Source: Vibrio sp. 10N.286.49.B3 | GTDB taxonomy: Bacteria; Pseudomonadota; Gammaproteobacteria; Enterobacterales; Vibrionaceae | Assembly: GCF_002873395.1 (NCBI RefSeq) | Contig: NZ_MCUV01000006.1 | Span: 1-64,000, forward strand | Length of the DNA: 64,000 bases | Reading direction: 5' to 3' | Part shown: in pieces, positions 9,816 to 20,515 of the stretch | Numbering within the stretch: position 1 is the stretch's first letter | Layout of the letters: each line of letters opens with the position of its first letter | Notes under the pieces: generated by a model | Told to the model about the DNA's origin: nothing | What the model saw: the letters and a program-made list of their open reading frames with translations, nothing else | Database searches by the model: none | Program-made: the position numbers and the translations under genes

Positions 9816-11159
9816 TTAAACGAGAAACTCACCCTTGCGCCATTGATGTATAAAGATAACCCCTAGCCCAATCCCACGCATAAGCATAAAGCTCAGCATT
9901 GCCAACCATAATGCGTGATTGCCTAATGCAGAGAATAGATAAAAAAGCACAAAGAAACTGCACGTTGCGACAAACATACTATTGCGCATCTCTTTACCTT
10001 TCGTTGCACCAACAAAGATCCCGTCCAATAAAAAGCACCACATAGAAGCCAAAGGCATTGCCATTAACCAGGGTAAATACTTCTCTGCTTGCAGTTGAAC
10101 CGCATCAATAGAGGTGATCATCGCGATCAAAGACGATCCAAAAAGAATAAAACTCGCCGTCAACACTAAGCAAGTCACGAGGCTCCAGAAGAAGGTTCCC
10201 ACTAACGATTGCACCAGTTGATCACGGCTCTTCGCGCCAATGGCTTTACCAACCATCGCCTCCATCGCATAAGCAAAACCATCCATACCGTAAGAAATCA
10301 TCATCAAGAAACTCATCAATACTGCATTTGCCGCGACAACACTGTCACCAAGACTGGCACCTTGAAAAGTCATAAAGCTAAATGTGGCTTGCAAGCATAA
10401 TGAACGTAGGAAAATATCACGGTTTAATTTAACAAAGCGTCCAAGTCCTTGTTGAGTTTGCTGTAAAAGAGCGAATGGTGATGGAAGGCGTTTTGCAATC
10501 CAAAAACGTGAAACGCACAATAATCCAAAGGCTAGTCCACAATAATCAGCAATCACGGATGCTAAAGCCGCCCCTTCCACTTTCCATTCAAAACCTAATA
10601 CAAACACCAAATCTAAAATAATATTCATCACATTCGTAATGATCACCATCCACATCGGTGCTTTGGCGTTTTGCGTCCCGAGTAACCAACCAAGAATGAC
10701 ATAATTCATTAGTGCCGCTGGTGCACTCCATGCTCGAATCGAAAAGTATTGCTGCCCATAGTGTTTAACTTGCTCGCTGGCATCACTAAAAGAAAAAATA
10801 GCGTCTGCTGCCATGCCATGAAAAAGCAAAAAGATCATGGCAAACCCTAAGGCCATCACCGTCCCTTGCACAAACACTAAACCCAGCTGGGCATTCTCTT
10901 TGGCACCATAAGATTGCGCCGTTAACCCAGTGGTCGACATGCGTAAAAAACCTAATAACCAAAAGGTTACGCTGATCATCGTACTACCTAAAGCAACACC
11001 ACCTAAATACCATGCTTGATCTAAGTGCCCGATAACGGCAGCATCAACCAAACCCAACAATGGTACGGTAATATTGGATAACACCATCGGGATAGCAAGA
11101 ATAAGCACTGATTTATGCATTGCTCGATTTGATAAGATTTTGAATAACTGATTAATCAC
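9816..11159 (-). CDS. dinF: MATE-family efflux protein DinF
   Basis: DinF is an SOS-induced MATE transporter with about 12 membrane helices. The protein of about 447 residues shows the family opening LAIPMVLSNITVPLLGLVDA and internal repeats. A GTG start at 11159 is chosen because TTGGAGG lies 5 nt upstream; an in-frame ATG at 11207 has no site. It follows lexA on the same strand, as in E. coli, so the LexA boxes upstream of lexA probably control both genes. Confidence 0.9.
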   Translation of the reverse strand: MINQLFKILSNRAMHKSVLILAIPMVLSNITVPLLGLVDAAVIGHLDQAWYLGGVALGSTMISVTFWLLGFLRMSTTGLTAQSYGAKENAQLGLVFVQGTVMALGFAMIFLLFHGMAADAIFSFSDASEQVKHYGQQYFSIRAWSAPAALMNYVILGWLLGTQNAKAPMWMVIITNVMNIILDLVFVLGFEWKVEGAALASVIADYCGLAFGLLCVSRFWIAKRLPSPFALLQQTQQGLGRFVKLNRDIFLRSLCLQATFSFMTFQGASLGDSVVAANAVLMSFLMMISYGMDGFAYAMEAMVGKAIGAKSRDQLVQSLVGTFFWSLVTCLVLTASFILFGSSLIAMITSIDAVQLQAEKYLPWLMAMPLASMWCFLLDGIFVGATKGKEMRNSMFVATCSFFVLFYLFSALGNHALWLAMLSFMLMRGIGLGVIFIHQWRKGEFLV

Positions 11160-11233
11160 ACACACCTCCAAGTAGAGTAATGAGTGTAACTTAGTGCGCA
11201 GGGGCAAGAAATAAATAGAGGGAAATTAAAGAG

Positions 11234-11254
11234 AAAGAAGAAAGAAGAAAGAAG
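11234..11254. repeat. Heptanucleotide tandem repeat in the lexA-dinF spacer
   Basis: Three exact copies of AAAGAAG (11234-11240, 11241-11247, 11248-11254), with a partial unit before them. In the lexA-dinF transcript this is a CTTCTTT tract about 75 nt upstream of the dinF start. Confidence 0.85.
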
Positions 11255-11326
11255 ATTATGACCACCCACCAATCACAGTAAAAGATGGTCATTAGATTAA
11301 AGCCGACAACGACTCACAAAATGCGC

Positions 11327-11938
11327 TTACATCCAGTCAGTATTACGAATAATACCAACAGCAAGCCCTTCAATTGTCAGTTGCTGAGATGTCAGGTCGA
11401 CCTTAATAGGCGCGAACTCTTCATTTTCAGCATGCAATAAAACTTCAGCGCCATTACGCTCTAATCGTTTTACTGTCACATCATCATCAACTCGCGCAAC
11501 GACAACTTGTCCATCGCGAACATCTTGTGTTTTATGTACAGCTAATAAGTCGCCATCCATAATACCGATGTTTTTCATGCTCTCACCATTAACGCGCAAT
11601 AAGAAATCCGCATTAGGTTTAAACATACCTGGGTCGACTTCATAGTGAGTCTCAACATGCTCTTGAGCTAAAATTGGCTCTCCAGCAGCGACTTGACCGA
11701 TAAGCGGTAAGCCTTTTTCTTCTTCAGCAAGCAAGATACGAATACCACGAGAAGCTCCCGGGATAATTTCAATCACTTGTTTACGTGCTAATGCTTTTAA
11801 ATGCTCTTCAGCAGCATTTGCCGAACGGAAGCCAAGTTCTCGGGCAATTTCAGCTCGAGTTGGTGGCATACCTGAATCTTCAATATGATTTTTTATAAGG
11901 TCAAAAACTTGTTGTTGTCTTGGCGTTAACGGCTTCAT
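11327..11938 (-). CDS. lexA: SOS repressor LexA
   Basis: LexA represses DNA-damage genes and cleaves itself when RecA filaments form. The 203-residue protein has an N-terminal winged HTH ([20 protein letters not shown], about 27-46), the Ala85-Gly86 cleavage site in VAAGEP, and the catalytic pair Ser120 (GESM) and Lys157 (VTVKRL). Two LexA boxes lie directly upstream, so it represses itself. dinF follows in the operon. Confidence 0.97.
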   Translation of the reverse strand: MKPLTPRQQQVFDLIKNHIEDSGMPPTRAEIARELGFRSANAAEEHLKALARKQVIEIIPGASRGIRILLAEEEKGLPLIGQVAAGEPILAQEHVETHYEVDPGMFKPNADFLLRVNGESMKNIGIMDGDLLAVHKTQDVRDGQVVVARVDDDVTVKRLERNGAEVLLHAENEEFAPIKVDLTSQQLTIEGLAVGIIRNTDWM

Positions 11939-11946
11939 CGGTTCAC

Positions 11947-11962
11947 CTGTCTTTTTATACAG
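11947..11962. promoter_or_regulatory. LexA (SOS) box 1
   Basis: CTGTCTTTTTATACAG matches CTG-N10-CAG and lies 9 bp upstream of the lexA start codon. Confidence 0.85.
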
Positions 11963-11966
11963 TTGA

Positions 11967-11982
11967 CTGTGAGTATATCCAG
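11967..11982. promoter_or_regulatory. LexA (SOS) box 2
   Basis: CTGTGAGTATATCCAG is a second CTG-N10-CAG element, 4 bp beyond the first. Tandem boxes at lexA are also known in E. coli. The rest of the spacer to plsB (11983-12270) shows no gene. Confidence 0.8.
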
Positions 11983-12270
11983 TAAGGGAAGAAATAGAAA
12001 GGCAATTGGTTATTTTTTAATTAATTACTACTCTCAGAGGAAGGATTAAATATCGGTATCTGCCTATATTTATCATCATCAACTCGCATTTTCTTGATAA
12101 GGTGAACCAAGGCAGTAATTCCATTAAAAGGTTTGACCAGTTTCTGGTATTCTTGCCATCGTTTAAATTTTAACGCGCTTGCATAAGATGATAATGGCTA
12201 TGAGCTTTGACCATAAGCCACGTCACTTTATTTGAGCAATACTAGCTAACTTTAGAGGCGATGACCCTTT

Positions 12271-14718
12271 ATGTCTTCTGGACAATCTTTTTCACGTTCA
12301 TTACTAAAACTGCCTATGTCAGTGCTAGTAAAAGGAACAGCAATTCCTTCAAACCCCATTGAAGACCACAATATTGATACGAATAAGCCAGTGGTGTACG
12401 CCCTGCCATTTCGCTCTAATGTGGACTTGCTAGCCTTACAAAAACAAGCTGTGAAACTAGGCCTGCCAGATCCTTTAGCGCCTCTTGAAATTAATGGCCA
12501 ACAGTTGCAGCGTTATGTTTTCATCGCCGCTCGTCCAACATTAATGCAAAGTGATCAATCGGTTCCTACTGATTCTATCGCTTTATTTTCTGAATTCCTG
12601 GCTGAACATAATTTAGATTCTGAACTTGATATTCAAATGGTCCCAATAACGGTTTTATGGGGACGTAAGCCAGGTAAAGAAGAAAAAGCAACGCCACACC
12701 TACAAGCGATGAATGGCTTACAAAAAGCACAAACGGTTATTATGTCTGGTCGTGACTGCTTAGTGCGCTTTAGCCCTGTTGTTTCACTGCGTCACATGGC
12801 CGATAACCACGGTACCGATGAAGCGATTGCACATAAGCTTGCTCGCGTGGCTCGAATTCACTTTTCTCGCCAAAAACTCGCCGCTTCAGGTCCAAATCTA
12901 CCTCAGCGCCAAGCGTTATTTAATCGTCTATTGAAATCAGAAATAATCAAACAAGCTATCGAAGCGGAAGCGAAAGAGAAAAACATATCGATAGAGAAAG
13001 CCAATAAAGAAGCAAAAGCAATTATGGATGAGATTGCTGCTGACTTTTCTTACTCGCTTATTAAGCATGGTAAAAAAGTACTTGGCTGGCTTTGGAATAA
13101 ACTATATCAAGGTATCAATGTGAGCAACGCGGCGACTGTGCGTCGCTTAGCGCAAGAAGGTCATGAAATCGTTTATGTTCCTTGCCACCGTAGCCACATG
13201 GATTACTTATTACTTTCTTATGTCCTTTATCATGAAGGCATGGTTCCACCGCATATTGCTGCAGGGGTGAACCTTAACTTTTTCCCTGCAGGACCTATCT
13301 TCCGTCACGGCGGTGCTTTCTTTATTCGTCGTAGCTTTAAAGGCAATAAACTGTACTCCACGATTTTCCGTGAATATTTAGCAGAGCTATTTGCGAAAGG
13401 CTACTCGGTTGAATACTTTAGTGAAGGTGGTCGCTCTCGTACTGGTCGCTTATTACAAGCGAAAACAGGTATGTTGGCGATGACAGTTCAAGCAATGTTA
13501 CGTGGCTTAAATCGTCCCGTCACATTAGTACCGGTTTACATTGGCTATGAGCATGTAATGGAAGTAAGTACTTACGCTAAAGAACTACGCGGCAAGAATA
13601 AAGAGAAAGAAAATGCAGGCTTAATCTTACGTACTATTCGCAAGCTACGTAACTTTGGTCAAGGCCATGTTAACTTTGGTGAGCCAATCCCGCTAAATCA
13701 TTACCTTAATGAAAACGCACCGGGTTGGACAAAAGATATCGATCCTATGGGTACGACGAAACCACAATGGATGAACCCTGTCGTCAATCAACTTGCTAAT
13801 AAGATGATGACGCATATTAATGATGCGGCTGCAACGAACGCTCTTACTTTGTGTGCGACGGCTTTACTTGCCTCTCGCCAACGTGCGCTATCTCGTGATT
13901 CACTCATTGCTCAAATCAATTGCTACTTATCGCTACTAAAAAATGTACCTTACTCAACCACCAGCACCGTTCCAAATGGCACTGCTGAAGAGTTGGTTAA
14001 GCATGCTGAGTCTCTCGATAAGTTTGTCATTGAGTCAGATAAAATGGGTGACATTATTTCGCTTGATCGCAATCAATCGATCTTAATGACCTATTACCGT
14101 AACAACATCATTCACCTGTTTGCTTTGCCTTCATTGATTGCTCAAATGCTGATCCGTAATCGCAGCATGACGATTGAAGAAATCCAAACCAATATTGCGC
14201 TTATCTACCCATTCTTAAAAGCTGAACTATTTTTAAGCTATGAAGAAGATCAGCTTAACGGTGTCGTTGAAAAGATTTTAGCCGAGTTAGCTCAACAAAA
14301 TATTCTTACGATAGACGGTAATAATATTGAAACCAATCAATCAAATAGCCAACCACTGATGCTATTAGGTCGTACGATTTCAGAAACACTGCAACGTTAT
14401 GCGATCGCATTAAATTTATTGGTCGTAAACCCAGAGTTAGGTAAGTCGGACTTAGAGAAAAAGAGTCAAGATATTGCTCAACGTTTAGGTCAACTGCATG
14501 GCATCAATGCCCCAGAGTTCTTTGATAAAGGCGTATTCTCTGCCATGTTTAGCACACTGAAACAGCAGGCTTATTTAGATGTCGATGGCAACTGTCATAC
14601 TGAAAGTACCCAGCGACTGGCTAAATTGCTCTTTTCAATCCTGCATCCTGAAGTTCGTTTAACGATTCAAGAAAGCATCCACCAAGTGCAAATGCCTGAA
14701 GTGGAAGAAAACGCTTAA
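12271..14718 (+). CDS. plsB: Glycerol-3-phosphate acyltransferase
   Basis: PlsB puts the first acyl chain on glycerol-3-phosphate at the inner membrane, the first step of phospholipid synthesis. The 815-residue protein is of family length. It carries the acyltransferase HX4D motif HRSHMD (His306, Asp311), the [16 protein letters not shown] block and the substrate-binding [12 protein letters not shown] block. An AGAGGCGATGACC stretch precedes the ATG. Confidence 0.96.
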   Translation: MSSGQSFSRSLLKLPMSVLVKGTAIPSNPIEDHNIDTNKPVVYALPFRSNVDLLALQKQAVKLGLPDPLAPLEINGQQLQRYVFIAARPTLMQSDQSVPTDSIALFSEFLAEHNLDSELDIQMVPITVLWGRKPGKEEKATPHLQAMNGLQKAQTVIMSGRDCLVRFSPVVSLRHMADNHGTDEAIAHKLARVARIHFSRQKLAASGPNLPQRQALFNRLLKSEIIKQAIEAEAKEKNISIEKANKEAKAIMDEIAADFSYSLIKHGKKVLGWLWNKLYQGINVSNAATVRRLAQEGHEIVYVPCHRSHMDYLLLSYVLYHEGMVPPHIAAGVNLNFFPAGPIFRHGGAFFIRRSFKGNKLYSTIFREYLAELFAKGYSVEYFSEGGRSRTGRLLQAKTGMLAMTVQAMLRGLNRPVTLVPVYIGYEHVMEVSTYAKELRGKNKEKENAGLILRTIRKLRNFGQGHVNFGEPIPLNHYLNENAPGWTKDIDPMGTTKPQWMNPVVNQLANKMMTHINDAAATNALTLCATALLASRQRALSRDSLIAQINCYLSLLKNVPYSTTSTVPNGTAEELVKHAESLDKFVIESDKMGDIISLDRNQSILMTYYRNNIIHLFALPSLIAQMLIRNRSMTIEEIQTNIALIYPFLKAELFLSYEEDQLNGVVEKILAELAQQNILTIDGNNIETNQSNSQPLMLLGRTISETLQRYAIALNLLVVNPELGKSDLEKKSQDIAQRLGQLHGINAPEFFDKGVFSAMFSTLKQQAYLDVDGNCHTESTQRLAKLLFSILHPEVRLTIQESIHQVQMPEVEENA

Positions 14719-14742
14719 CCGTTCAGTAAACAAGAACAACAA

Positions 14743-14769
14743 AAAAAGGCACCTTCGCGGTGCCTTTTT
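14743..14769. terminator. Bidirectional terminator between plsB and ubiA
   Basis: GGCACC/GGTGCC stem with loop TTCGC, flanked by A and T runs. It serves the convergent plsB and ubiCA transcripts. Confidence 0.9.
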
Positions 14770-14800
14770 ATTATCTTATTCAGCCATGGTGTTAATGTCG

Positions 14801-15655
14801 CTACCAAAAAGCAATCAACAGCCCAACCGTAATCGTCATACCCACATAGTTATTATTTAAAAAAGCCTCAAAACAAAGCTCTCTTTCGCGGTGTCGCATT
14901 AATCTCTGCTGATAGACAAACAGCGCACCAACTATCAATAAACACCAATAAAAACTGGCGCCTAATTGATACAAACTACCTAACCCCATCAACATGCTCA
15001 AAGTCATAAACTGCAATAAGCCAACAATAAGCTTATCCGCACGACCAAATAAAATGGCGGTCGATTTTATACCAATTTTTAAATCATCATCCCGATCCAC
15101 CATGGCATATTGAGTGTCATAGGCTATGGTCCATAAAGCATTAATAGCAAAAACAAACCAAACCATTGGTGGCAGTGCATTAGATTCCGCTGCCCATGCC
15201 ATTGGGATTGCCCAACTAAATGCTAAGGCTAAGAAAAGTTGTGGTAGATGGGTGTAGCGCTTCATAAATGGATAGATAAACGCGAGAACAATGCCGCCAA
15301 ACGAGAGTTGAATCGTTAGAGGGTTCATGGTGAGCACTAATAAAAAAGAGAGCACGGCTAAAACAATAAATAATACGATGGCTTCTTTTGCCGTCACAAG
15401 CCCAGAAGGTAGCGGCCTAAGTTTGGTGCGCTTTACATGCCCATCCACTTTACGATCAGCAAAATCATTAATCACACAACCCGCTGAGCGCATCAAAAAG
15501 ACACCAAGGATAAAAACAGCCAAAACTTTAAGGTCAGGAATACCTTGCGCGGAGATAATTAAAGCCCATAACGTTGGCCACAATAGTAGCAACGTGCCAA
15601 TTGGTCTATCCATGCGCATCAGTCGCCAATAAGCTTGCGCCTTTACTGCCGTCAT
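14801..15655 (-). CDS. ubiA: 4-hydroxybenzoate octaprenyltransferase
   Basis: UbiA is an intramembrane prenyltransferase that joins the polyprenyl tail to 4-hydroxybenzoate in ubiquinone synthesis. The 284-residue protein has multiple membrane helices and the two Asp-rich motifs: NDFADRKVD in the first half and the [13 protein letters not shown] segment later. It directly abuts ubiC, which makes its substrate, forming a ubiCA operon. Confidence 0.95.
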   Translation of the reverse strand: MTAVKAQAYWRLMRMDRPIGTLLLLWPTLWALIISAQGIPDLKVLAVFILGVFLMRSAGCVINDFADRKVDGHVKRTKLRPLPSGLVTAKEAIVLFIVLAVLSFLLVLTMNPLTIQLSFGGIVLAFIYPFMKRYTHLPQLFLALAFSWAIPMAWAAESNALPPMVWFVFAINALWTIAYDTQYAMVDRDDDLKIGIKSTAILFGRADKLIVGLLQFMTLSMLMGLGSLYQLGASFYWCLLIVGALFVYQQRLMRHRERELCFEAFLNNNYVGMTITVGLLIAFW

Positions 15656-16207
15656 TTAATTCTTCTCCATTGAATAAATAGGGGCATGAGGTAAAAATAA
15701 TTCAGCCACCAGCATAGGTTTATTATTCATCCATAACCTTGAGCGGCGAGCAAGTAGTACGCCATGATTTGTCTTTATGCTACCGACCTGTAATTGATCT
15801 CGTTCAACATTATCTGCCCGAAAGACGGTAAGACCTAGTGGGACCTCTCCCTGCTGAGACAAATCATATTGACCATCATTTAATGTCTCACTTGGGATCA
15901 ATGTTCGAGCAACCACCCAATGTTGCTCATCGCCTTGTAAAACAACTTCGCGCAGTAAGCAGACCTGATCTGGAAATAATTCACACTCATCAGCACGTAG
16001 CATTTTTTTCTCAACAATTTGATTATATTGTAGTTTAACTGAAAGGTTTCTGCAGTGCTTTGCTAAGCGCAGAGAAAGTGAACTGGGTTCAATTAGCCAC
16101 TGTTTTGCTAACTCACTAGGAAAATAAAAATGTTCAGGACTTTCCCACTCGATATTCATCAAGGAAGACAGATAAAACTCTATTGGTTGATTCATACTTG
16201 TATTCAA
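15656..16207 (-). CDS. ubiC: Chorismate pyruvate-lyase
   Basis: UbiC converts chorismate to 4-hydroxybenzoate plus pyruvate, the committed step of ubiquinone synthesis. At 183 residues it is of typical length. It has the LLREVVLQGDEQHWVVARTL core and the late PLGLTVFR and RRSRLW segments of the family. An alternative ATG lies 12 bp downstream. The stop is adjacent to the ubiA ATG, implying coupled translation. Confidence 0.92.
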   Translation of the reverse strand: MNTSMNQPIEFYLSSLMNIEWESPEHFYFPSELAKQWLIEPSSLSLRLAKHCRNLSVKLQYNQIVEKKMLRADECELFPDQVCLLREVVLQGDEQHWVVARTLIPSETLNDGQYDLSQQGEVPLGLTVFRADNVERDQLQVGSIKTNHGVLLARRSRLWMNNKPMLVAELFLPHAPIYSMEKN

Positions 16208-16353
16208 TTGATAACATTCTATCGTACAATAAGACGGCTATTTAACTCGGCATTAACCATTCGTAATGTAATATTTTCATTACATGTTATGGCTATTGTA
16301 ACAAGACAAATGCATTTCGAATATCGCCATCCAACTAAAGAAAAGTTATTTAT

Positions 16354-16755
16354 ATGTACAAACGTTATATCGCACCAATAATTTTAATATTAAGCATGAT
16401 GTTTGCAGCACTTTCTAGCGCTCAAGCTCAATCAACACTGAACTATTTCACCTTAGAACCAGACATTACAACCAATTTTACTACCATAGGTAAAAAGCTC
16501 GGTTACATTCAAGTTCGCATCGATATTATGGTGAATGATTCTGAAAATCTTGCATTGGTTGAGCATCACCAGCCACTCATTCGTAATGCTATTATTGAGC
16601 TGCTTGGGACACAATCTGAGGCAAGTATTAAATCTTTAGCGGGACGAGAAGATATTCGCAATACTTTGGTTGAGCAATTAAATGAAGCGCTACTTCCCGA
16701 AACAGGCAAAATGATCATTACTGATTTACTGTTTACTAAGTATTTATATCAATAA
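16354..16755 (+). CDS. FliL-like exported protein
   Basis: A 133-residue protein with an N-terminal signal or anchor segment (IILILSMMFAALSSAQA) and a FliL-like domain: FTLEPDITTNFTT, RIDIMV, then HHQPLIRNAIIELLG. FliL proteins modulate flagellar stators. This copy lies away from flagellar genes and next to ubiC, as seen in other vibrios. Its role outside the basal body is unknown. Confidence 0.8.
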   Translation: MYKRYIAPIILILSMMFAALSSAQAQSTLNYFTLEPDITTNFTTIGKKLGYIQVRIDIMVNDSENLALVEHHQPLIRNAIIELLGTQSEASIKSLAGREDIRNTLVEQLNEALLPETGKMIITDLLFTKYLYQ

Positions 16756-16796
16756 CCGACTTCTCTAGCAGCAACATGACACTCTTTAGTTGAACG

Positions 16797-16827
16797 AAAA
16801 AAAGCGACGTTAACGTCGCTTTTTTTA
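16797..16827. terminator. Bidirectional terminator between the FliL-like gene and glpG
   Basis: AGCGACGTTAACGTCGCT is a perfect palindrome with A and T runs on either side. Confidence 0.9.
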
Positions 16828-16888
16828 TAGCTATAAATAGGCTAGCTATGTGGATAATACCCATCATAGTAAGGGACGGGTCATGCCA

Positions 16889-17737
16889 TTAATAAGTCGA
16901 ATGCCTATTTGATGAAGATCGATGTGCATCAAAAAGCCCCAGACCGCCACCAGCTAATAAGCCAACCAAGTGCGCTGTATTGGCAATCGCCATAAAGGGC
17001 TGAACAAATCCAAGCACAAGCCAAGCAAGCATAAAACCAACAATAGGTCGGGGAACTGAAACCCCTTTTTGTGGTGCCCGTTCACCCAGTATCCAGCCGT
17101 AACCCATCAAAGCGTAAACGACACCGGATAAGCCACCAAAGTTAGCGCCTTCAATCCAATACTGACCTGCGCCAGAAAGTGCTGCTGACACTAAAAATAG
17201 CTGAATTAATTTCTTCGAACCGAGCTTCTGCTCAATATCACCACCAAACTGCCACCACCACAAAACATTAAATGCAATGTGCATCAATGAAAAGTGCAAT
17301 ACGGCATGGCTAATCCAACGCCAAACTTGCCACTGCTGCCCATCCATTGCGGGAAAGTGCAAAGACATAAAGATCGCGCGATTAAAACCAAGTTGTTGCA
17401 AGGCAAAGATAACGACACAAGCCACCATAATGATCAAAGTAAATGGTCCAGCCTTCGCTTTGATCATTGTTAACATACTCGGCATATCATAATGAAACTG
17501 GCTTTTTCGTGTTTCTGCCACATCCCATGATGCAGCTTGATAGCGTCCGTCCTGTGGATTAGTTAAAAATCGCTGCAATTCCGCTTCAGCTTCCACTTGA
17601 TGCTCAGCATTAACCAGCCACAATGCAAATTGTCCCTCGCCTTCTGGCATCATCTTTACTTCTATTTTTCTTGATGCTAAATAATCAATAAACGCCTGCG
17701 CCATACGAGGATTATTTAAGGCTATCAATCTAATCAT
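16889..17737 (-). CDS. glpG: Rhomboid intramembrane serine protease
   Basis: GlpG cleaves transmembrane segments within the inner membrane. The protein of about 282 residues has a cytosolic N-terminal domain and then six membrane helices. Helix 4 carries GGLSGVVY (nucleophile Ser204) and helix 6 carries NTAHLVGL (His256); the HXXXN motif HIAFN is also present. The ATG at 17737 follows AGAGG and gives the canonical MIRLIALNNP start. glpE lies just upstream on the same strand. Confidence 0.94.
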   Translation of the reverse strand: MIRLIALNNPRMAQAFIDYLASRKIEVKMMPEGEGQFALWLVNAEHQVEAEAELQRFLTNPQDGRYQAASWDVAETRKSQFHYDMPSMLTMIKAKAGPFTLIIMVACVVIFALQQLGFNRAIFMSLHFPAMDGQQWQVWRWISHAVLHFSLMHIAFNVLWWWQFGGDIEQKLGSKKLIQLFLVSAALSGAGQYWIEGANFGGLSGVVYALMGYGWILGERAPQKGVSVPRPIVGFMLAWLVLGFVQPFMAIANTAHLVGLLAGGGLGLFDAHRSSSNRHSTY

Positions 17738-17779
17738 TTTTGAACCTCTTAAAAAAACGACTGCCACCAGTTCACATCA

Positions 17780-18103
17780 CTAGCAGCTCTGCTCTACGGG
17801 CAGTTGAGCTCGGTGCCAAGCTTCAAATCCACCATCAACACTATACACTTGCTCAAAACCTTGATTCATCAAGTATTGCGCCGCACCTTGGCTGCTAATT
17901 CCGTGGTAACACATCACGAGAATAGGCTGATCAAACTCAATATCATCCATAAACTGAGTCATGGTATCGTTGGTTAAATGAAAGGCAGAAGTAGCTCGTG
18001 CTAAAGCAAAGGATTGAGGATCGCGAATATCAACTAAACGAGTCCCTTCCTGGTCAAGTAAAGCGTATGCACTATGTACATCAATATGTTGAAACTGGTC
18101 CAT
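17780..18103 (-). CDS. glpE: Thiosulfate sulfurtransferase (single-domain rhodanese)
   Basis: GlpE moves the sulfane sulfur of thiosulfate to cyanide or to thioredoxin-type acceptors. The 107-residue protein is one rhodanese domain. The active-site loop is CYHGIS with the catalytic Cys65. It is paired with glpG as in enterobacteria. Confidence 0.93.
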   Translation of the reverse strand: MDQFQHIDVHSAYALLDQEGTRLVDIRDPQSFALARATSAFHLTNDTMTQFMDDIEFDQPILVMCYHGISSQGAAQYLMNQGFEQVYSVDGGFEAWHRAQLPVEQSC

Positions 18104-18212
18104 GACGACTCTCTCATTTAATTTATAAGTAATTCATAGTGTAACCTATCCCAAGTAAAACATTTACCTCTACTCAGTAGGGTTAATAGAATATGCTCAA
18201 TAAACCACCATT

Positions 18213-18399
18213 TGTGGATAAGTCTGTGGATTGCGTTGATAAAGTGGTTTGAACAAAATAGATCCACAACATATAGTGATGATCCTTATTTAATTGTGTG
18301 TAATGTGAAAATTATCCCCACCAGTAAACCCCCTCTCTCCCCTTGCTATACCCTGCTTTACCCCTGCACCCGTGAAAATACTACACAGAGTTATTCACA
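18213..18399. promoter_or_regulatory. Cluster of DnaA-box-like sites between glpE and rpoH
   Basis: TGTGGATAA (18213-18221) is a perfect DnaA box (TTATCCACA on the other strand). Near matches follow: TGTGGATTG (18225-18233), GATCCACAA near 18262, TTATCCCCA near 18310, and TTATTCACA (18391-18399). Whether DnaA binds is not known. No gene is supported in this 418-bp spacer. Confidence 0.5.
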
Positions 18400-18450
18400 G
18401 GGAGGCGCTTAATATGCGATCAAATCCCAACTTACTTTCGATCAGGCATA

Positions 18451-18482
18451 AAAAAACCGAGATCAAGTGATCTCGGTTTTTT
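18451..18482. terminator. Bidirectional terminator after rpoH
   Basis: ACCGAGATC/GATCTCGGT stem with loop AAGT, and A and T runs on the flanks. Confidence 0.9.
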
Positions 18483-18521
18483 AAAATTTACGTCTCTGCT
18501 ATCAAGCTTTATCGCTGGGGA

Positions 18522-19379
18522 TTAAAACTCACCCACCGCTTGTTTCAGTTTTTTCATCGCGTTCTTTTCAAGCTGACGAATGCGCTCAGCCGATACGCCA
18601 TAAGTTTCTGCCAACTCTTGTAGCGTCGATTTTTGATCATCTAACCAACGTGAGCGAACAATATCTTGGCTACGCTCATCTAAACTTGCCAATGCTAAGC
18701 CTAAACGGTTATTAGTGTGAGACTCCCAGTTATCAGCCTCAATGGTCTCTGCAACATCTGAAGCTTTATCTTCAAGGTAAAGCACAGGAGCAGTATAAGC
18801 TGAGCTAGAGTCATCATCATCAGAAGGCAGCTCAAAAGTCGAGTCCTGGGCCGCTAAACGAGACTCCATTTCACGAACTTCGGAAGGAGAAACACCCAAC
18901 TCACGAGCGACAGTCTCAACTTCACTACTATTAAACCAACCTAAGCGTTTTTTAGACTTACGTAGGTTGAAAAAGAGTTTGCGTTGAGCTTTAGTCGTTG
19001 CAACTTTAACAATGCGCCAGTTACGTAATACATACTCATGAATTTCCGCTTTGATCCAGTGAACAGCAAAAGAGACCAAACGTACACCCACTTCAGGGTT
19101 AAAGCGTTTTACCGCCTTCATTAGACCAATGTTACCTTCCTGCACTAAGTCAGCCATCGGTAGACCATAGCCAGAGTAACCACGAGCAACATGAACAACA
19201 AATCGAAGATGTGAAAGTATTAGACCTTTCGCAGCCTCTATTTCACCTTTGTAATGTAATCGCTCCGCTAGATCGCGCTCTTCATCGGCACTAAGCATTG
19301 GATAACCATGTGCAGAGCGGATATAACTATCTAGACTATCTTGAGTAACTAGAGCCATTGGATACGTTGGGTTTGCCAT
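18522..19379 (-). CDS. rpoH: Heat-shock sigma factor sigma-32
   Basis: RpoH directs RNA polymerase to heat-shock promoters. The 285-residue protein has sigma region 2 ([19 protein letters not shown]) and the RpoH box for core binding and turnover near [15 protein letters not shown]. The region 4 HTH lies near [19 protein letters not shown]. It sits downstream of ftsX on the same strand, the usual ftsYEX-rpoH order. Confidence 0.97.
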   Translation of the reverse strand: MANPTYPMALVTQDSLDSYIRSAHGYPMLSADEERDLAERLHYKGEIEAAKGLILSHLRFVVHVARGYSGYGLPMADLVQEGNIGLMKAVKRFNPEVGVRLVSFAVHWIKAEIHEYVLRNWRIVKVATTKAQRKLFFNLRKSKKRLGWFNSSEVETVARELGVSPSEVREMESRLAAQDSTFELPSDDDDSSSAYTAPVLYLEDKASDVAETIEADNWESHTNNRLGLALASLDERSQDIVRSRWLDDQKSTLQELAETYGVSAERIRQLEKNAMKKLKQAVGEF

Positions 19380-19555
19380 TCAATTCCTCATCAATCGCTG
19401 ATCTGGAGTAAGTGTATTTCATTCTACCTTGATATACTGAACCTAAAATGAACAGTTTTCAAGCAGGGTAAATAATTATGCATAAACAGAGTGCCTATAC
19501 AAGCGAAAACCCTATTTGAAAACATATTCGTGACACAAGTATGACAATTTATACT

Positions 19556-20515
19556 TTAAACTGGCTCTATTTCTTTTAAATGACGCTGAGCTGATAAACG
19601 AGCAGCCAACGATCCAAGTAAAGTGCCAAGCATTAATAGCAGTAAAGATTCATCCCATGCCAAACCAATAAGGCGGAAGTGGCTATCATAAAGGCGCGCT
19701 AAATTATCAACACCAGCATTTAAGATCAAAGTGATCACCATGGTTAATAACCAAGCCATCGCTGAACCTAAAAAGCCGAACCACATGCCAGAGAACAAGT
19801 AAGGACGCAGAATATAACTATCCGTTGCCCCTATTAACTTCATGGTTTGAATTTCATGCTTATTCGCTAATACATTAAATCGCAGTGTATTACCGACAAT
19901 AAGAAAAACAGCACCAAGCATCAGAGTACTTAAAGTGATCACTGTCCAAGTGGCCAATGTTTTAATCGCATCTAAACGCGTTAGCCAATCTTCATCAAGA
20001 CGAACATCCGTCACATTGCTCTGCTCACGTAACTGTTGTGCCAATTGCTTGATTTGCGCATCGGTTTCCACATTAGGATCAATAACAAGCACACCAGGCA
20101 GAACATCATTATCAAGTAGGCTAATCGCTTCATCAAAGCCAGAGTAGCTACTTAACTCTTCAAGCCCCTGCTGAGGTGATATGTATTCCACCTGCGCGAC
20201 CAAATCCCACCCTTCGAGGTTGTCTTTTAGGATAATAGCTCGAGCATCTGGTGTTCCTTCTTGTAAGTAAGCACTCACTTGAGCTGGGCTTGTTACTTCT
20301 TGCGATGCTTCTGCGATATTTTTACCTAATAAATACAAGCAAGCTGGCATTGCTAAAGCCATTGAGATAACCGCTAACGTTAATAGGTTTCCGACAGGAC
20401 GCTGCCAAAACTCCGCCAATGAACGCTTCGCTTGTTTGATATTGAGATGTAAGAAGCTCTCGGTTGTCGGTTGACTGACTTGATTACCCTGCTTTCTACG
20501 TGGATTAGCGGCCAT
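19556..20515 (-). CDS. ftsX: Cell division ABC-type membrane subunit FtsX
   Basis: FtsX is the inner-membrane partner of FtsE and controls septal peptidoglycan hydrolases through its periplasmic loop. The 319-residue protein has a cytoplasmic tail, a first membrane helix (NLLTLAVISMALAMPACLYLL), a large periplasmic loop, and three C-terminal helices. Its start overlaps the end of ftsE by 11 bp. Confidence 0.95.
   Translation of the reverse strand: MAANPRRKQGNQVSQPTTESFLHLNIKQAKRSLAEFWQRPVGNLLTLAVISMALAMPACLYLLGKNIAEASQEVTSPAQVSAYLQEGTPDARAIILKDNLEGWDLVAQVEYISPQQGLEELSSYSGFDEAISLLDNDVLPGVLVIDPNVETDAQIKQLAQQLREQSNVTDVRLDEDWLTRLDAIKTLATWTVITLSTLMLGAVFLIVGNTLRFNVLANKHEIQTMKLIGATDSYILRPYLFSGMWFGFLGSAMAWLLTMVITLILNAGVDNLARLYDSHFRLIGLAWDESLLLLMLGTLLGSLAARLSAQRHLKEIEPV

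Noticed and set aside
18212..18412. A 66-codon ORF in the glpE-rpoH spacer
   Set aside because: No ribosome binding site and a low-complexity tail; the stretch is better explained by DnaA-box-like spacer DNA.
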